DNA of 25,640 nt, taken from the NCBI GenBank assembly GCA_023432465.1, contig JAEYUO010000012.1, forward strand, positions 1 through 25,640, written 5' to 3'. This DNA is from Planctomycetota bacterium (GTDB lineage: Bacteria > Planctomycetota > Phycisphaerae > Phycisphaerales > UBA1924). How positions within the stretch are numbered: the first letter of the stretch is position 1; every line of letters starts with the position of its first letter. Shown here piece by piece: positions 1 to 8,635 of the stretch. A program made the translations under genes and the position numbers. Under the pieces are notes generated by a model. It was given only the letters and a program-made list of their open reading frames with translations. It was not told the DNA's origin and ran no database searches.

Positions 1-737
<737 letters not shown>

Positions 738-923
738 CAACCGGACGCCGCGTCAACAACGCGTCGATCCCGTCGGAGCCTCCGATCAAGATCATACGTC
801 CCTTGAAGTTCTCGTTTCAGTTCAATATGTTCAGCCTCCCCTCACGGTGCTCGCACCACGAGGCGCTGAACTCGCAGTTCACCTCTGCACTATCCGAATG
901 AACTCGTCGCGGCCTCGAAAGAT
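738..923 (+). other. 23S-5S internal transcribed spacer with a processing hairpin
   Basis: This 186-base spacer between the two rRNAs contains no tRNA-like sequence. A strong stem-loop spans 830-870: TTCAGCCTC pairs with the GAGGC-GCTGAA side (with a GC bulge), and an inner GGTG/CACC stem closes on CTCG. A short GAACT-CGC-AGTTC hairpin follows directly. Such stems in rRNA spacers commonly serve as RNase processing sites; that role here is inferred. Confidence 0.6.
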
Positions 924-1041
<118 letters not shown>

Positions 1042-1047
1042 CTTTAT

Positions 1048-1084
1048 GACCCCTCTCAAGGGAAACCTTGGAGGGGTCTTTTCA
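1048..1084 (+). terminator. Intrinsic terminator of the rRNA operon
   Basis: GACCCCTC-T-CAAGG at 1048-1061 pairs with CCTTGGAGGGGTC at 1066-1078, leaving a single bulged T and a GAAA tetraloop. It is followed by TTTTCATTTTT. A GC-rich stem with a GNRA loop and a U-run is the textbook Rho-independent form, and it sits 7 bases after the 5S gene. Confidence 0.93.
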
Positions 1085-1154
1085 TTTTTGTCGTCCCGCT
1101 CATCCGCGCCCGCCCGCGATACCATGCCCCGACCATCCAACGGAGGCCCGCCCC

Positions 1155-1883
1155 ATGCCCGCGCCCGAGAGACGTTCCACCAGCCGCCTCTATGACGAAG
1201 AAGGCGACCTCCTCCTCCACGCCGACACCTTCCCCGACAAGGTCACACTCCTCCCCTCCGGCCCCATCGGCGCGGGTGTCGGTCCCGGCGCGGTCGAGCG
1301 GATCCGCATCCTCTGGGGCCAGGACATGCTCCGTGACATGCTCGACGGCCGCTACCGCGCGGTCGTCTGCGGCGTGAACGATGCCGATAACTCCCACGGC
1401 ATCATCGCCCAGCTCGTCGATCTCATCCCCACCAGCCAGTGGACCGCAAAGGGTGTCAGCAGCTTCGCCAAGATGTTCCAGGAGTCCGTCTCCATCCACG
1501 CCGCGAAGGACCGCGAGCCCTACGTCCTGAAGTACGACCTCGACAGCCTCCTCATCCTCGCGCTCCTCCGCCCCAAGGGCCGCGACCACTTCACGCTCGA
1601 CGATCTCTCCAAGGGCTTCGCCACCGTCGTCAAGATGCTCCGTGGCCGGCGCGAGCGGCTCCCCGTCGCGTCCGTTAGCTTCCTCAACGCACGCGCCAAC
1701 CGCCTCATCGGCCCCGACGAGCGCGAGCCCAGTTTCGAAACCGTCCTGCGCACCATGTACCAGGCCGGGTTCCGCGGCGATATCTACCCCGCCCCCACCA
1801 TGTGGCGCTCGGGTCAGGTCGGCGTCTTCCCGTACTACCCCTTCCCCGAGGGCATCGAGCAGATGCGTGCCGGTAGCAGTTGA
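1155..1883 (+). CDS. Conserved-looking hypothetical protein, 242 aa
   Basis: I do not recognise a family. The ATG at 1155 is preceded by CGGAGG at 1141-1146, a good ribosome binding site with 8-base spacing. The frame is open further upstream only through the terminator, so this start is preferred. The protein is soluble with no signal peptide or membrane segment. It opens with a polar segment, then mixed alpha/beta sequence containing RILWGQDMLRDML and a VLKYDLDSLLILALLRPKGRDHF stretch, and ends with an aromatic/proline region (YPAPTMWRSG, FPYYPFPEG). Codon third positions are overwhelmingly C or G, as in neighbouring genes, so it is almost certainly expressed. The next gene begins 26 bases downstream on the same strand, suggesting a two-gene transcript. 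Confidence 0.85.
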   Translation: MPAPERRSTSRLYDEEGDLLLHADTFPDKVTLLPSGPIGAGVGPGAVERIRILWGQDMLRDMLDGRYRAVVCGVNDADNSHGIIAQLVDLIPTSQWTAKGVSSFAKMFQESVSIHAAKDREPYVLKYDLDSLLILALLRPKGRDHFTLDDLSKGFATVVKMLRGRRERLPVASVSFLNARANRLIGPDEREPSFETVLRTMYQAGFRGDIYPAPTMWRSGQVGVFPYYPFPEGIEQMRAGSS

Positions 1884-1909
1884 GCCGCCGCGACGCGGAG
1901 TCTCCACAG

Positions 1910-2443
1910 ATGCTCGACCGCATCATTCAGCGTCTGGATTCGACACCCGCCGCGATCGGTGCGATGTGCTCCGCGCTTACGCCCGATGAGGCGACCTTCA
2001 AGCCGCCCAGCGGCGCATGGTCCATCCTCGAGATCGTCTGCCACCTGGTGGATGAAGAAACCCTCGACTTCCGCCGCCGCATCGATCTCACGCTCAACCA
2101 CCCCGGCTCGTCCTGGCCCCCCAACAACCCCGAGGCCTGGGCCACCGAGCACAACTACGCCGCGCAGAACCTCGCGGCGAAGCTCCAGCAGTTCGCCGAT
2201 GAACGTGCCCGGTCCATCGTCTGGCTCCGCTCGCTCGACGCTCCAAACTGGCAAGCCGCGTACATCCACCCGCGCATCGGTCCGGTTCGCGCAGGCGAAC
2301 TGCTCGTCTCGTGGCCCGCGCACGATGCGCTCCACATTCGCCAGATCGCCAAGCGCCTGTTCGAACTCGCCGCCCGAGACGGCGCGGCCCTTGACCCCGC
2401 CAAGCCATTCATCACCCGATACGCCGGTGAGTGGGGGGCCTGA
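1910..2443 (+). CDS. DinB-superfamily protein
   Basis: A 177-residue protein of the DinB/YfiT-like four-helix-bundle superfamily. Members bind a divalent metal through three histidines, and several are thiol-dependent S-transferases or stress-induced proteins of unknown activity. Visible here: W37-SILEIVCHLVDEE with H45 in the first metal-binding helix, and SWPAHDALHIRQI with H138 and H142 supplying the other two ligands. The KPPSGAWS segment before H45 is typical of the DinB_2 type. The ATG at 1910 has GGAG 9 bases upstream and is preferred. A TTG at 1880 would overlap the previous stop codon by four bases and add ten residues. The substrate cannot be told from sequence. It converges with the lipoprotein gene ending at 2470. 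Confidence 0.88.
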   Translation: MLDRIIQRLDSTPAAIGAMCSALTPDEATFKPPSGAWSILEIVCHLVDEETLDFRRRIDLTLNHPGSSWPPNNPEAWATEHNYAAQNLAAKLQQFADERARSIVWLRSLDAPNWQAAYIHPRIGPVRAGELLVSWPAHDALHIRQIAKRLFELAARDGAALDPAKPFITRYAGEWGA

Positions 2444-2469
2444 ACGCGCTGCGATTTCAATCCAGTAGT

Positions 2470-3324
2470 TCACTCTGCAGCTGAGGGCGCGGGAGCATCA
2501 GCGGTTTCCGGCGCAAGCGCCGCCGCGATCGCCTCGGCGGGCAGCCGCCGGATCACCTGCACCCGCCCCGCGTGCTCGCTCTGCCCCTTCTCAAACTCCG
2601 CCGCGCCGATGTAGATCCCGATGACCTCCATCCGCTGCTCCCTCGGGTTCCACACCGCGGCCGGCCCGCCGCTCATCCCCTTGAAAATGTCCTCCGGCCC
2701 GGCCTGCGCGAAGATCGTCACATCCGATGGCAGCCTGCGTGTGCCTTGTACCGCCACCGCCTGGGTGCAGATCGCCTGAGGCTCCAGCCGCCGCAGATCA
2801 TCCTGCCCGAGCCTCGCCGCGCTCTCGCCCGGCCAGTACCCGCAGATGTACACCTGCTCACCCTCGCGAAGCCGGCGCGAAGGGTCGATCACCGCGGGCG
2901 TCGGCAACCCGGGCGGGCTGATGCGGATGATCGCCCAGTCGTCCTTGCCGTCCCGAGACTGCCCAGCCGACAGCAGTTCAAATGTTCTTCGTCGGCCGTC
3001 GACCTCGATCCGCCCGCGCGAACCGACCTCACCGCTTCCCCGCGGCAGGCAGTGCCGACAGGTAATCAGCACATCGTCCGACAGCGGAACCCCGGACCCC
3101 AGTCCGCCCCACCCCGTCATCAACCGGCACACCGGCAGACCCTCAAGCTGCGCAGGCGTCGGTGCCTGCGCCTCCACTCGCGGCGCGGCGGACCGGCCGC
3201 TGTCCGATGCACACCCGGCCGAGATGATGCACCCCGCGGCCAGCGCGAGCGATGCCCCCGCACCAACCAGGCCGGAAACACCGGACCCCATGCCCCAGCG
3301 GAATGGCTCACGATTCACACGCAT
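2470..3324 (-). CDS. Trypsin-like serine protease, probable lipoprotein
   Basis: A 284-residue chymotrypsin-fold (S1-type) protease, probably exported. A hydrophobic segment (about residues 17-37) precedes two possible lipobox cysteines, C32 (LAAGC) and C38 (ISAGC). The start at 3324 is chosen because it keeps this signal intact; no strong ribosome binding site is visible, and an ATG at 3291 is an alternative. The catalytic triad can be read as H91 in LITCRHCLP, D129 in KDDWAIIRI and S218 in FKGMSGGPAAV. The GMSGGP motif is the standard nucleophile loop and is intact, so an active enzyme is likely. There is no PDZ domain, so it is not a DegP/HtrA-type protease. A VYICGYWPGE segment lies between D and S. 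The target is unknown. Confidence 0.83.
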   Translation of the reverse strand: MRVNREPFRWGMGSGVSGLVGAGASLALAAGCIISAGCASDSGRSAAPRVEAQAPTPAQLEGLPVCRLMTGWGGLGSGVPLSDDVLITCRHCLPRGSGEVGSRGRIEVDGRRRTFELLSAGQSRDGKDDWAIIRISPPGLPTPAVIDPSRRLREGEQVYICGYWPGESAARLGQDDLRRLEPQAICTQAVAVQGTRRLPSDVTIFAQAGPEDIFKGMSGGPAAVWNPREQRMEVIGIYIGAAEFEKGQSEHAGRVQVIRRLPAEAIAAALAPETADAPAPSAAE

Positions 3325-3852
3325 GCAGGATGCTAACAGATGCGTCGTGGATCGGTTGCGGCAATCCGCTCCGCCAAACGCCGAGTCGTCCGGTCTGAAC
3401 GGGTTGTGAGGCTCCTCGGCCACTCCGGACGCACTTCGCCGCGTCCTCACCAAAATCGACAACGCACGCGGGGGAGCTGTATCCCGCGTGCGCCGTCATT
3501 GGATGTTCTTCAAATCCCCAAGTGCCCTGCGCGAGCCGCGGCGAAACCATCGCGTCAGGAACAACGCCAGAACAGACGAAAACGTCAAGGCAGCTCGCGC
3601 CACACCGCCGCAGCACATACGCCGCCGCACATCGCCAGTACGCCGCCGCGCACCCTCCCGGTCCAAACTCCAAAGAGCAGGCGACAGAGGGAAATCCCAA
3701 GCCGATCGCGCAGCCAGCCGCGGACAAACACACGCCGTCCGAGCGATCGTCATGCCGTTCGAAGGCCACAGCGGCAGGCACATTCAGCGGACAGCACCCC
3801 GCGCTGACCCACTGACCTGCCCCGTATCGCCGCCAGGGCCCTCTTCCTTCCC
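3325..3852. other. Intergenic region with one strong hairpin, no supported gene
   Basis: About 530 bases between the lipoprotein and lexA. Open frames exist on both strands, the longest being a 95-codon minus-strand frame at 3496-3783. None shows the strong third-position G/C bias of the real genes, a good ribosome binding site or a recognisable motif. The one clear element is a perfect 10-base stem, CGCACGCGGG at 3463-3472 pairing with 3483-3492, with a 10-base loop. Read on the minus strand it is followed by TTGTCGATTTT, so it could be a weak terminator of the lexA transcript, but it lies 360 bases past that gene. Confidence 0.5.
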
Positions 3853-4467
3853 TCAGTACTTCCGAAGGACCGATCGGACGATGCCCTGGATGCGGCACTC
3901 CTTGACGATGATCGGCTGGAAGTCCGGGTTGGCCGGCTGCAGGCGGATCTTGTCCCCCTCGCGGAAGTATGTCTTCAGCGTGGTCTCGCCGTTGGGCAGC
4001 AGGGCAACGACGCGCTCGCCGTTGTTGGCGGTGTCTGCACGCTCAACGAGGATGTAATCCCCATCGAGGATGCCCTCATCCCGCATCGAGTCCCCCTGCA
4101 CACGCAGCGCGAAGATCGCGCCCATCTTGCCCGGCCGCGGCCCGACGATGTCGAGAAGGTCCAGCTCGTCGCGGTCCTCGCACTTCTCGATCGGGTACCC
4201 CGCGGCGATCTTGCCCACCAGCGGGTAGCGGTAGGGGCGAGCCTCATCGGGGACGGAGACACCGTCACTGATCGACAAAGAGCGCGCCTTGTTGGGGTCG
4301 CGGATGAGCGCGCCCTTCTTGATAAGCGCTTCCACGTGCTCGAACACCGTGACCTTGCTGACGCCGATCTCGTCGGCGAGTTCCTGCATAGTCGGCGAAT
4401 AGCCATGGCGAACGCGGCAGTCGCGGATCAGTTGCAGAATGCGGAGTTGTTTGGGCGTGAGATTCAT
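3853..4467 (-). CDS. lexA: LexA repressor, SOS-response regulator
   Basis: A 204-residue LexA, the expected full length. It represses DNA-damage genes and cleaves itself when stimulated by RecA filaments. The N-terminal winged helix-turn-helix (about residues 1-65) begins MNLTPKQLRILQLIRD and contains SPTMQELADEIGVSKVTVFEHV. The C-terminal S24 peptidase domain holds the self-cleavage bond A89-G90 in KIAAGYP, the nucleophile S127 in VQGDSM and the general base K165 in TTLKTYF. All key residues are present, so it should be cleavable. The ATG at 4467 has AGGAGGG 8 bases upstream. The start codon forms an ATGA overlap with the stop of a minus-strand frame running in from upstream, suggesting coupling to the gene at 4464-4885. 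No SOS box could be identified with confidence. Confidence 0.96.
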   Translation of the reverse strand: MNLTPKQLRILQLIRDCRVRHGYSPTMQELADEIGVSKVTVFEHVEALIKKGALIRDPNKARSLSISDGVSVPDEARPYRYPLVGKIAAGYPIEKCEDRDELDLLDIVGPRPGKMGAIFALRVQGDSMRDEGILDGDYILVERADTANNGERVVALLPNGETTLKTYFREGDKIRLQPANPDFQPIIVKECRIQGIVRSVLRKY

Positions 4468-4885
4468 AAACCTGACCCTCCTGGAACGGGGGCTGTGCCG
4501 TCGCTGCGGAAGTCGCCGCGGCCGGCGTAGCGGACAAACGGGAACCCGAAAGCAAACCGGTGATCGGCCGTACAACGACCCGCGTCACCCAGCCGCGGAG
4601 CGTGTCGCGCGTCGCGACAAGCACCCGGCCCTGATCCTCCAGCACGCGTTCCGCCGCCAGCAACGTGCCGGCCCGCAACGCCAGTGTGGAGAGTTCGACC
4701 TGATCCAAACGACCCGACACCGAACCCGGCGCCGCCGTCGGCTCCGATGCCCCCGCCACCTTCCCCGACAGCCGCCCCTTGGCGTCCGGTCGGTACTCGG
4801 TGACGAAGTCCCCGCCTGGTCCCAGACGGACCAGGGCTGTGTCGTTTGAGAGCAGTTCGGATCGAACGCGATTGATCAGGCTCAA
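4464..4885 (-). CDS. Unrecognised gene in front of lexA, apparently frame-shifted
   Basis: A TTG start at 4885 is preceded by AAGGAG with 6-base spacing. The frame gives protein-like sequence (SLINRVRSELLSNDTALVRL, then GDFVTEYRPDAKGRL, then QVELSTLALRAGTLLAAERV and DTLRGWVTRVVVRPITG) with good codon bias down to about 4555. Uninterrupted, that frame runs on inside lexA to 4265, a roughly 200-base overlap that is unlikely. From about 4560 the strong third-position C/G signal moves to the -1 frame, which reads FAFGFPFVRYAGRGDF and ends at 4464 in an ATGA overlap with lexA. I infer one gene of about 140 codons with a frameshift near 4550-4565 (mutation, assembly error or programmed). No slippery heptamer is seen. 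Family unknown; possibly cytoplasmic, with no signal peptide or membrane helix. Confidence 0.45.
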
Positions 4886-4912
4886 GGGTGGCTCCTTCCA
4901 CGCCTCGTGTGC

Positions 4913-5296
4913 TCAACGGCACACCGATGGCGAAAGCGGGTTCCACCCGTTGGGGTTCGATCCTGTCTGTCCGCGACAGGTTGGGCCTGAGGCCCACGGG
5001 GATGATCGGCAGGTCGGGCATGTGATCCACACAAAGCTCGATTCGATCTGTTTGGCATAAGATAGCCAATCATCGGCCGTCCGGCAAGCATTCTCGAAAC
5101 TTTTTTGTGGGGAATGTTTGGTCGGCCTCCTCCGCTGAGCGGGAGCCGTCAGGGAGATCGTTCCGTTTGCTTCCCGCTTCTTGCGCTCACCGCCCCGCTG
5201 CGCCCAGTCCTGCACCGACCACTCTGCGCGCCGCCACTTCCCCGCAGCGCGATCATCTCGCGCACGCGGCATCATCCTTCCTTCTTGTGCACTCAC
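4913..5296 (-). CDS. Possible small protein, 127 aa (doubtful)
   Basis: This open frame starts with GTG in a 4-base GTGA overlap with the stop of the preceding minus-strand gene at 5293, and ends 28 bases before the TTG start of the next gene, a placement typical of this genome's operons. The first half has fair G/C third positions. The second half includes a WITCPTCR motif and further cysteines (residues about 90-126) but its codon bias is weak. No family is recognised. The alternative is that the stretch is the leader region of the lexA transcript. I lean towards non-coding. Confidence 0.22.
   Translation of the reverse strand: MSAQEGRMMPRARDDRAAGKWRRAEWSVQDWAQRGGERKKREANGTISLTAPAQRRRPTKHSPQKSFENACRTADDWLSYAKQIESSFVWITCPTCRSSPWASGPTCRGQTGSNPNGWNPLSPSVCR
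4962..5069 (-). promoter_or_regulatory. Cluster of short dyads upstream of the lexA transcription unit
   Basis: Three inverted repeats lie in the probable leader or promoter region: CCTGTC/GACAGG at 4962-4967 and 4975-4980 (7-base loop), GGGCC-TGA-GGCCC at 4983-4995, and TTGGC/GCCAA at 5052-5056 and 5065-5069 with an AT-rich 8-base spacer. The last has the size and composition of an operator half-site pair and could be a LexA site, but the LexA recognition sequence of this lineage is not known to me, so this is only a candidate. Confidence 0.25.
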
Positions 5297-6027
5297 ACCC
5301 GCTCGCGCGCCTCGGCCAGCAGTTCCGATGCGAGGTCCAGCGATGTGATCGCCTCCGCCTCCACCTCATCCGCCGCCGCCGACCACGCCCGGTTGATTGC
5401 CCGCTCCGCCGCGGCGAACGCATCCATCAGGCGCGCATACCCGCCCAGCCCCAGCCGCGAGGTGAGCTCCGCCCGCGCCGCCAGGAACGACGCGATGTGC
5501 GTCTGCTGCATCCGGCTCAGCTCTTCAAGCATCGCGGCGAGTCGATCAGACTCCGAACCCATCCCCCGCAGCCGAACCCGCAGCGCATCCACCTCCGACC
5601 GCAATGCATCGAGCGTCTGCTCCGGCGAGAGTCGCGCCTCGCCACTCGTCGCCGCACTCGCCATCCGCGCCGATGCGATCGAGGCGTTCGCCATCCGCAC
5701 CATGAACGCCCCCACGCCCAGCCCGAAGCACCCCAGCACAAACACCCACCACTCCGGCCAGCGCTCCAGCGCAAACTCCTTCACCTTCACCCGCTCCACC
5801 CCCGCATCCCGAAGCGTCCCCAGCAGCTCCGCCGTCAGCTCCGTCCCCTTCGCCGCCACCGGGCTCGGCGCACGAAGATCCTGCGAGCTGTTCCCCGCCG
5901 GCGCATTGAGCGTCAGCCCGACAAGCTCCGAATCCGGCAGGCTCAGCGGCGCAAGATACGCCGTCAACGCGCCGATCACGCCCACACACATCGACACGGC
6001 AATCAGCAAAAACGCGGCGAGTTTCAT
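5293..6027 (-). CDS. Two-TM coiled-coil membrane protein, partner of OPT transporter
   Basis: A 244-residue protein of unknown family. Residues 1-26 form an N-terminal hydrophobic segment (MKLAAFLLIAVSMCVGVIGA), which may be a signal anchor. Residues about 93-111 (WWVFVLGCFGLGVGAFMV) form a second membrane helix. Between them lies a 60-residue probably extracytoplasmic segment. The C-terminal half (about 115-244) is charged, alanine-rich and helical with heptad-like spacing (LRSEVDALRVRLRGM, DRLAAMLEELSRMQQ), probably a cytoplasmic coiled coil. The ATG is 3 bases after the OPT transporter stop, with GAGGGG just upstream inside the transporter's last codons, so the two are surely co-transcribed. 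An accessory or stability role for the transporter is inferred from this linkage only. Confidence 0.85.
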   Translation of the reverse strand: MKLAAFLLIAVSMCVGVIGALTAYLAPLSLPDSELVGLTLNAPAGNSSQDLRAPSPVAAKGTELTAELLGTLRDAGVERVKVKEFALERWPEWWVFVLGCFGLGVGAFMVRMANASIASARMASAATSGEARLSPEQTLDALRSEVDALRVRLRGMGSESDRLAAMLEELSRMQQTHIASFLAARAELTSRLGLGGYARLMDAFAAAERAINRAWSAAADEVEAEAITSLDLASELLAEARERV

Positions 6028-6030
6028 GGC

Positions 6031-8382
6031 TTATCCCCTCAGCAGAACGATCGCGTTGATGACCAGCGCGAGGATCGCCTCGCCCACGATGAGGCCCGCA
6101 CAGAACGGCACGCCCCATTCCTCCGCCCACGCCCGGCCCTTGATCTTCCCCACCACCATGTTCGCCACACACCCGATCCCATACGTCAGGATGTAGTAGA
6201 ACGGCAGGTACATCGACAGCCCGACGAGCACCCCAAGCCCCGCAAACGCCCCGAGCCCCAGCAGCGCGCCAAGCGCGGCCCCAAGCCCGTAGAGCGTGTA
6301 CGGCATCTCTCCGCCCTGCACCCCCGTAATCACCGCCTGCAGAGCCTGCGCCTGCGGCGCAACCGTCGGCGTCCCCGGGCCGATCGGCACACCGAACTGC
6401 CGCATGTTCACCCCCGCGATCAAGACGATCGTCGCCATGGTGATCACCGGCCCGATCGCCGCCGTCGCGATCTCCAGCATCTGCTGCCGCCGCGGCACGC
6501 CGCCCACGATGTACCCGGTCTTCAGGTCCCCCATCATGTCCGATGCACACGAGATCGCCACGCACAGCGCAGCGCCCAGCAGCACCGCCGAGATCACATC
6601 GTCCTTCCCCGCCAGCAACATCACCAGCACCACCGTCAGCAGGGCCATGCCCGAGATCGGCGACCAGTCGGTCATGCCCGTGCACTGCGCGATGATGATC
6701 CCGGCAAACCAGATCCACGCCGCGGCGATCAGTACGATCAGCGCGCGTGCCAGCCACACGGGCATGCCGCTCAGCCACCCCGTCATCGTCCCCGCGCCCC
6801 CCTGCCCGGAGAACTCGGTCGCGATCAGCAGCAGCGCCATCGCGATTCCGCCGATGATCAGGAGCGACCGCAGGCTCATTTCATCCGGCTTGCGTCGGCT
6901 CGCCCCCGCGCTGCCTGCTCCCTGCACCGTCTTTCCCGCCGCGCCGATGCTCTTGATCGCCTCCTTGATCGCCGGCAGCGAGGCGATCACCCCCATCATC
7001 GCCCCGCCCAGCAGCAGGCCGATCCCCAGCGGCCGGTTGAACGCGCCAAGCGCATACCCCGCCGCCTGATCCGCTCGAACACTCTCGGGCATGAACCCCA
7101 TGCCAAATGCCAGCGGGTTCAGGAAGAAGTACGCCAGGATCCCGCCCGCCAGCACCAACAAGCCCGCGCGCCCCGTCAGGTACCCAGCGCCTAGCGCAAA
7201 CGGCGCGATCGCGAACACGAACGCCATTTGATCCGGCAGCCCGATCACCCGCCCGATGTCCACCGTCTCATCCGTCACCACCAGGTCGGGCCGGTTGTTC
7301 CCATCCCGATCCGTAGCGATCGTCTCTTTGCCATCCACGCCCCGCTTCGACCCCAGCCGCAGCCCCAGGTCCTTGTACCCCCACATCGGCGCCATCGCCC
7401 AGCCCGTATCGGGCGCACGAAGCGTGTCCCACTCCCGCTTCCCCGCGCTCGCCTCGTACGCCCCGATGCACAGCGCGGCGTTGTACTTCTTCACCCCCTC
7501 ATCTCCACTGAGTTGAGCCAGCGCAGCATCCATCGCCGCGGCCTTGGCCTTCAGCGTTTCGTCAGCCGGGCTCGCCGCAAGCTCAACATGCGCTTCCCGC
7601 GCATCGAGCGTCGCACGCCCTCGCGTCACCACTCCCTCCGGCGCGGCCTTGGCCTCGATCCACCCCGCGACCTCCCGCGTCAGTTCCGCATCCTTGGGCG
7701 AGATCCGCTCCCGCTGCACCAGCGAATCGAGCTGGTCCAGCCGCGCGGGGTTCTGGATCGCCGGCAACCCCACCGGCAGATAGATCAGCATCGACACCAC
7801 GATCCCAACCGCCAGCACGACCGACTTCGCCGCGCCTGCACCCGGTGATTTCAGGATCGCCGCGACCGCCACAGCGCTCGGGAACCGCAGCCGATCAATA
7901 TCCAGCATCTGCTTCCGCAAGGGCACGATGAACACGCACCCCAGCAGCGCGCCCGCGATGCACGCGAGCGTGATCATCCAGAAGTCCAGGCTGTCGAACG
8001 TCAGCTCCATCCCCAAGAGCAGCAGCACCGGCACCGTGAAGATCACCCCCGCGTTGGTCGTGTTCACCGCGCTGGCGATCGTCTGCCCGATGTTCGTCTC
8101 AAGGATCGACCCCCGCCGCAGCACGCCCCGCAGCACCCCGAACCCCAGCACCGCCGCGATCGCGCTCCCCACGATCGTGAACCCGATCTTCAACCCCGCA
8201 TACGTGATCGCGGCGTTCATGATCGCCCCAACCACGATCCCGAAGATGATCGAGCTGACCGTCACCTCGCGATACGCCCCCGAGGCCGTGGCGCGGCGGG
8301 GACGGCCTGACGGTGAAGCAGGTGCGGTGGGTGCCGAGGGCGGGGGAGGTGGGGGGGGTGGGGGGGTCGACGAGTCGGACAT
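6031..8382 (-). CDS. OPT-family oligopeptide/metal transporter with large inserted loop
   Basis: A 783-residue inner-membrane transporter of the OPT family, secondary carriers of small peptides or metal chelates. Visible family features are the many hydrophobic helices from about residue 42, ETNIGQTIASA (95-105), PLRKQMLDIDRLRFPSAVA (154-172), CASDMMGDLKTGY with GVPRRQQM in the C-terminal half, and a final VNAIVLL helix. The N terminus (5-20) is a proline run. Residues about 210-385 form a large hydrophilic insertion between helices that I do not recall from ordinary prokaryotic OPT proteins. It contains a calcium-loop-like DRDGNNRPD at 358-366 and may fold as an extracytoplasmic domain. Family members are usually about 600-700 residues. 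The ATG at 8382 has GGAG 7 bases upstream. Substrate unknown. Confidence 0.93.
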   Translation of the reverse strand: MSDSSTPPPPPPPPPSAPTAPASPSGRPRRATASGAYREVTVSSIIFGIVVGAIMNAAITYAGLKIGFTIVGSAIAAVLGFGVLRGVLRRGSILETNIGQTIASAVNTTNAGVIFTVPVLLLLGMELTFDSLDFWMITLACIAGALLGCVFIVPLRKQMLDIDRLRFPSAVAVAAILKSPGAGAAKSVVLAVGIVVSMLIYLPVGLPAIQNPARLDQLDSLVQRERISPKDAELTREVAGWIEAKAAPEGVVTRGRATLDAREAHVELAASPADETLKAKAAAMDAALAQLSGDEGVKKYNAALCIGAYEASAGKREWDTLRAPDTGWAMAPMWGYKDLGLRLGSKRGVDGKETIATDRDGNNRPDLVVTDETVDIGRVIGLPDQMAFVFAIAPFALGAGYLTGRAGLLVLAGGILAYFFLNPLAFGMGFMPESVRADQAAGYALGAFNRPLGIGLLLGGAMMGVIASLPAIKEAIKSIGAAGKTVQGAGSAGASRRKPDEMSLRSLLIIGGIAMALLLIATEFSGQGGAGTMTGWLSGMPVWLARALIVLIAAAWIWFAGIIIAQCTGMTDWSPISGMALLTVVLVMLLAGKDDVISAVLLGAALCVAISCASDMMGDLKTGYIVGGVPRRQQMLEIATAAIGPVITMATIVLIAGVNMRQFGVPIGPGTPTVAPQAQALQAVITGVQGGEMPYTLYGLGAALGALLGLGAFAGLGVLVGLSMYLPFYYILTYGIGCVANMVVGKIKGRAWAEEWGVPFCAGLIVGEAILALVINAIVLLRG

Positions 8383-8494
8383 GTTGCGCTCCGGTGTGCC
8401 CCGTGAGTGCCACGGGGCGGGGAGGTGATGGGCGGGGTGAAAGGGAGAGGAAGAAGGGTGGGGGAAGGGGAGGGAGGAGGAGGGAGAAAGGAGA
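8341..8494. promoter_or_regulatory. OPT gene leader: G-tracts, hairpin and polypurine tract
   Basis: Read on the plus strand, 8341-8367 has G runs of 5, 8 and 7 encoding the transporter's proline run, and could form a G-quadruplex. A perfect 8-base stem (GCCCCGTG at 8398-8405 with CACGGGGC at 8411-8418, loop AGTGC) lies 16-36 bases upstream of the start codon, just before the ribosome binding site. The stretch 8439-8494 is all purine apart from one T (8459), so the transcript leader there is almost pure pyrimidine. The rest of 8383-8635 shows nothing else. Confidence 0.45.
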
Positions 8495-8635
8495 TCAGAA
8501 ACACGGAAGGGGTCTGGGACGCGGCATTGTGACGGAAACCCCGCCGCGGCACAAGTTCAGGCCCAAAGCACGGGCTCAGCCTTCCTTTGCCTCATCCGAG
8601 GCCCGAGCGCAGGCGGAATGCCAAGTCGCGTTTGC

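Noticed and set aside
738..923. Possible tRNA in the 23S-5S spacer
   Set aside because: No T-loop (GTTCRA) or acceptor-stem pairing could be found; the pairing seen is a simple hairpin.
1056..1907. 283-codon minus-strand open frame opposite the first forward gene
   Set aside because: The plus-strand gene has a good ribosome binding site and proper codon bias; the minus frame is a Glu/Gly/Val-rich shadow.
3496..3783. 95-codon minus-strand frame in the lexA-lipoprotein gap, with an overlapping 196-codon frame
   Set aside because: Cys/Arg/Trp-rich product, no ribosome binding site, and third-position composition not like real genes here; no family recognised.
5107..7194. 695-codon plus-strand open frame
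   Set aside because: It is antisense to the OPT transporter and its partner. The product is almost all Arg, His, Pro and Gln, the usual shadow of GC-rich third positions.
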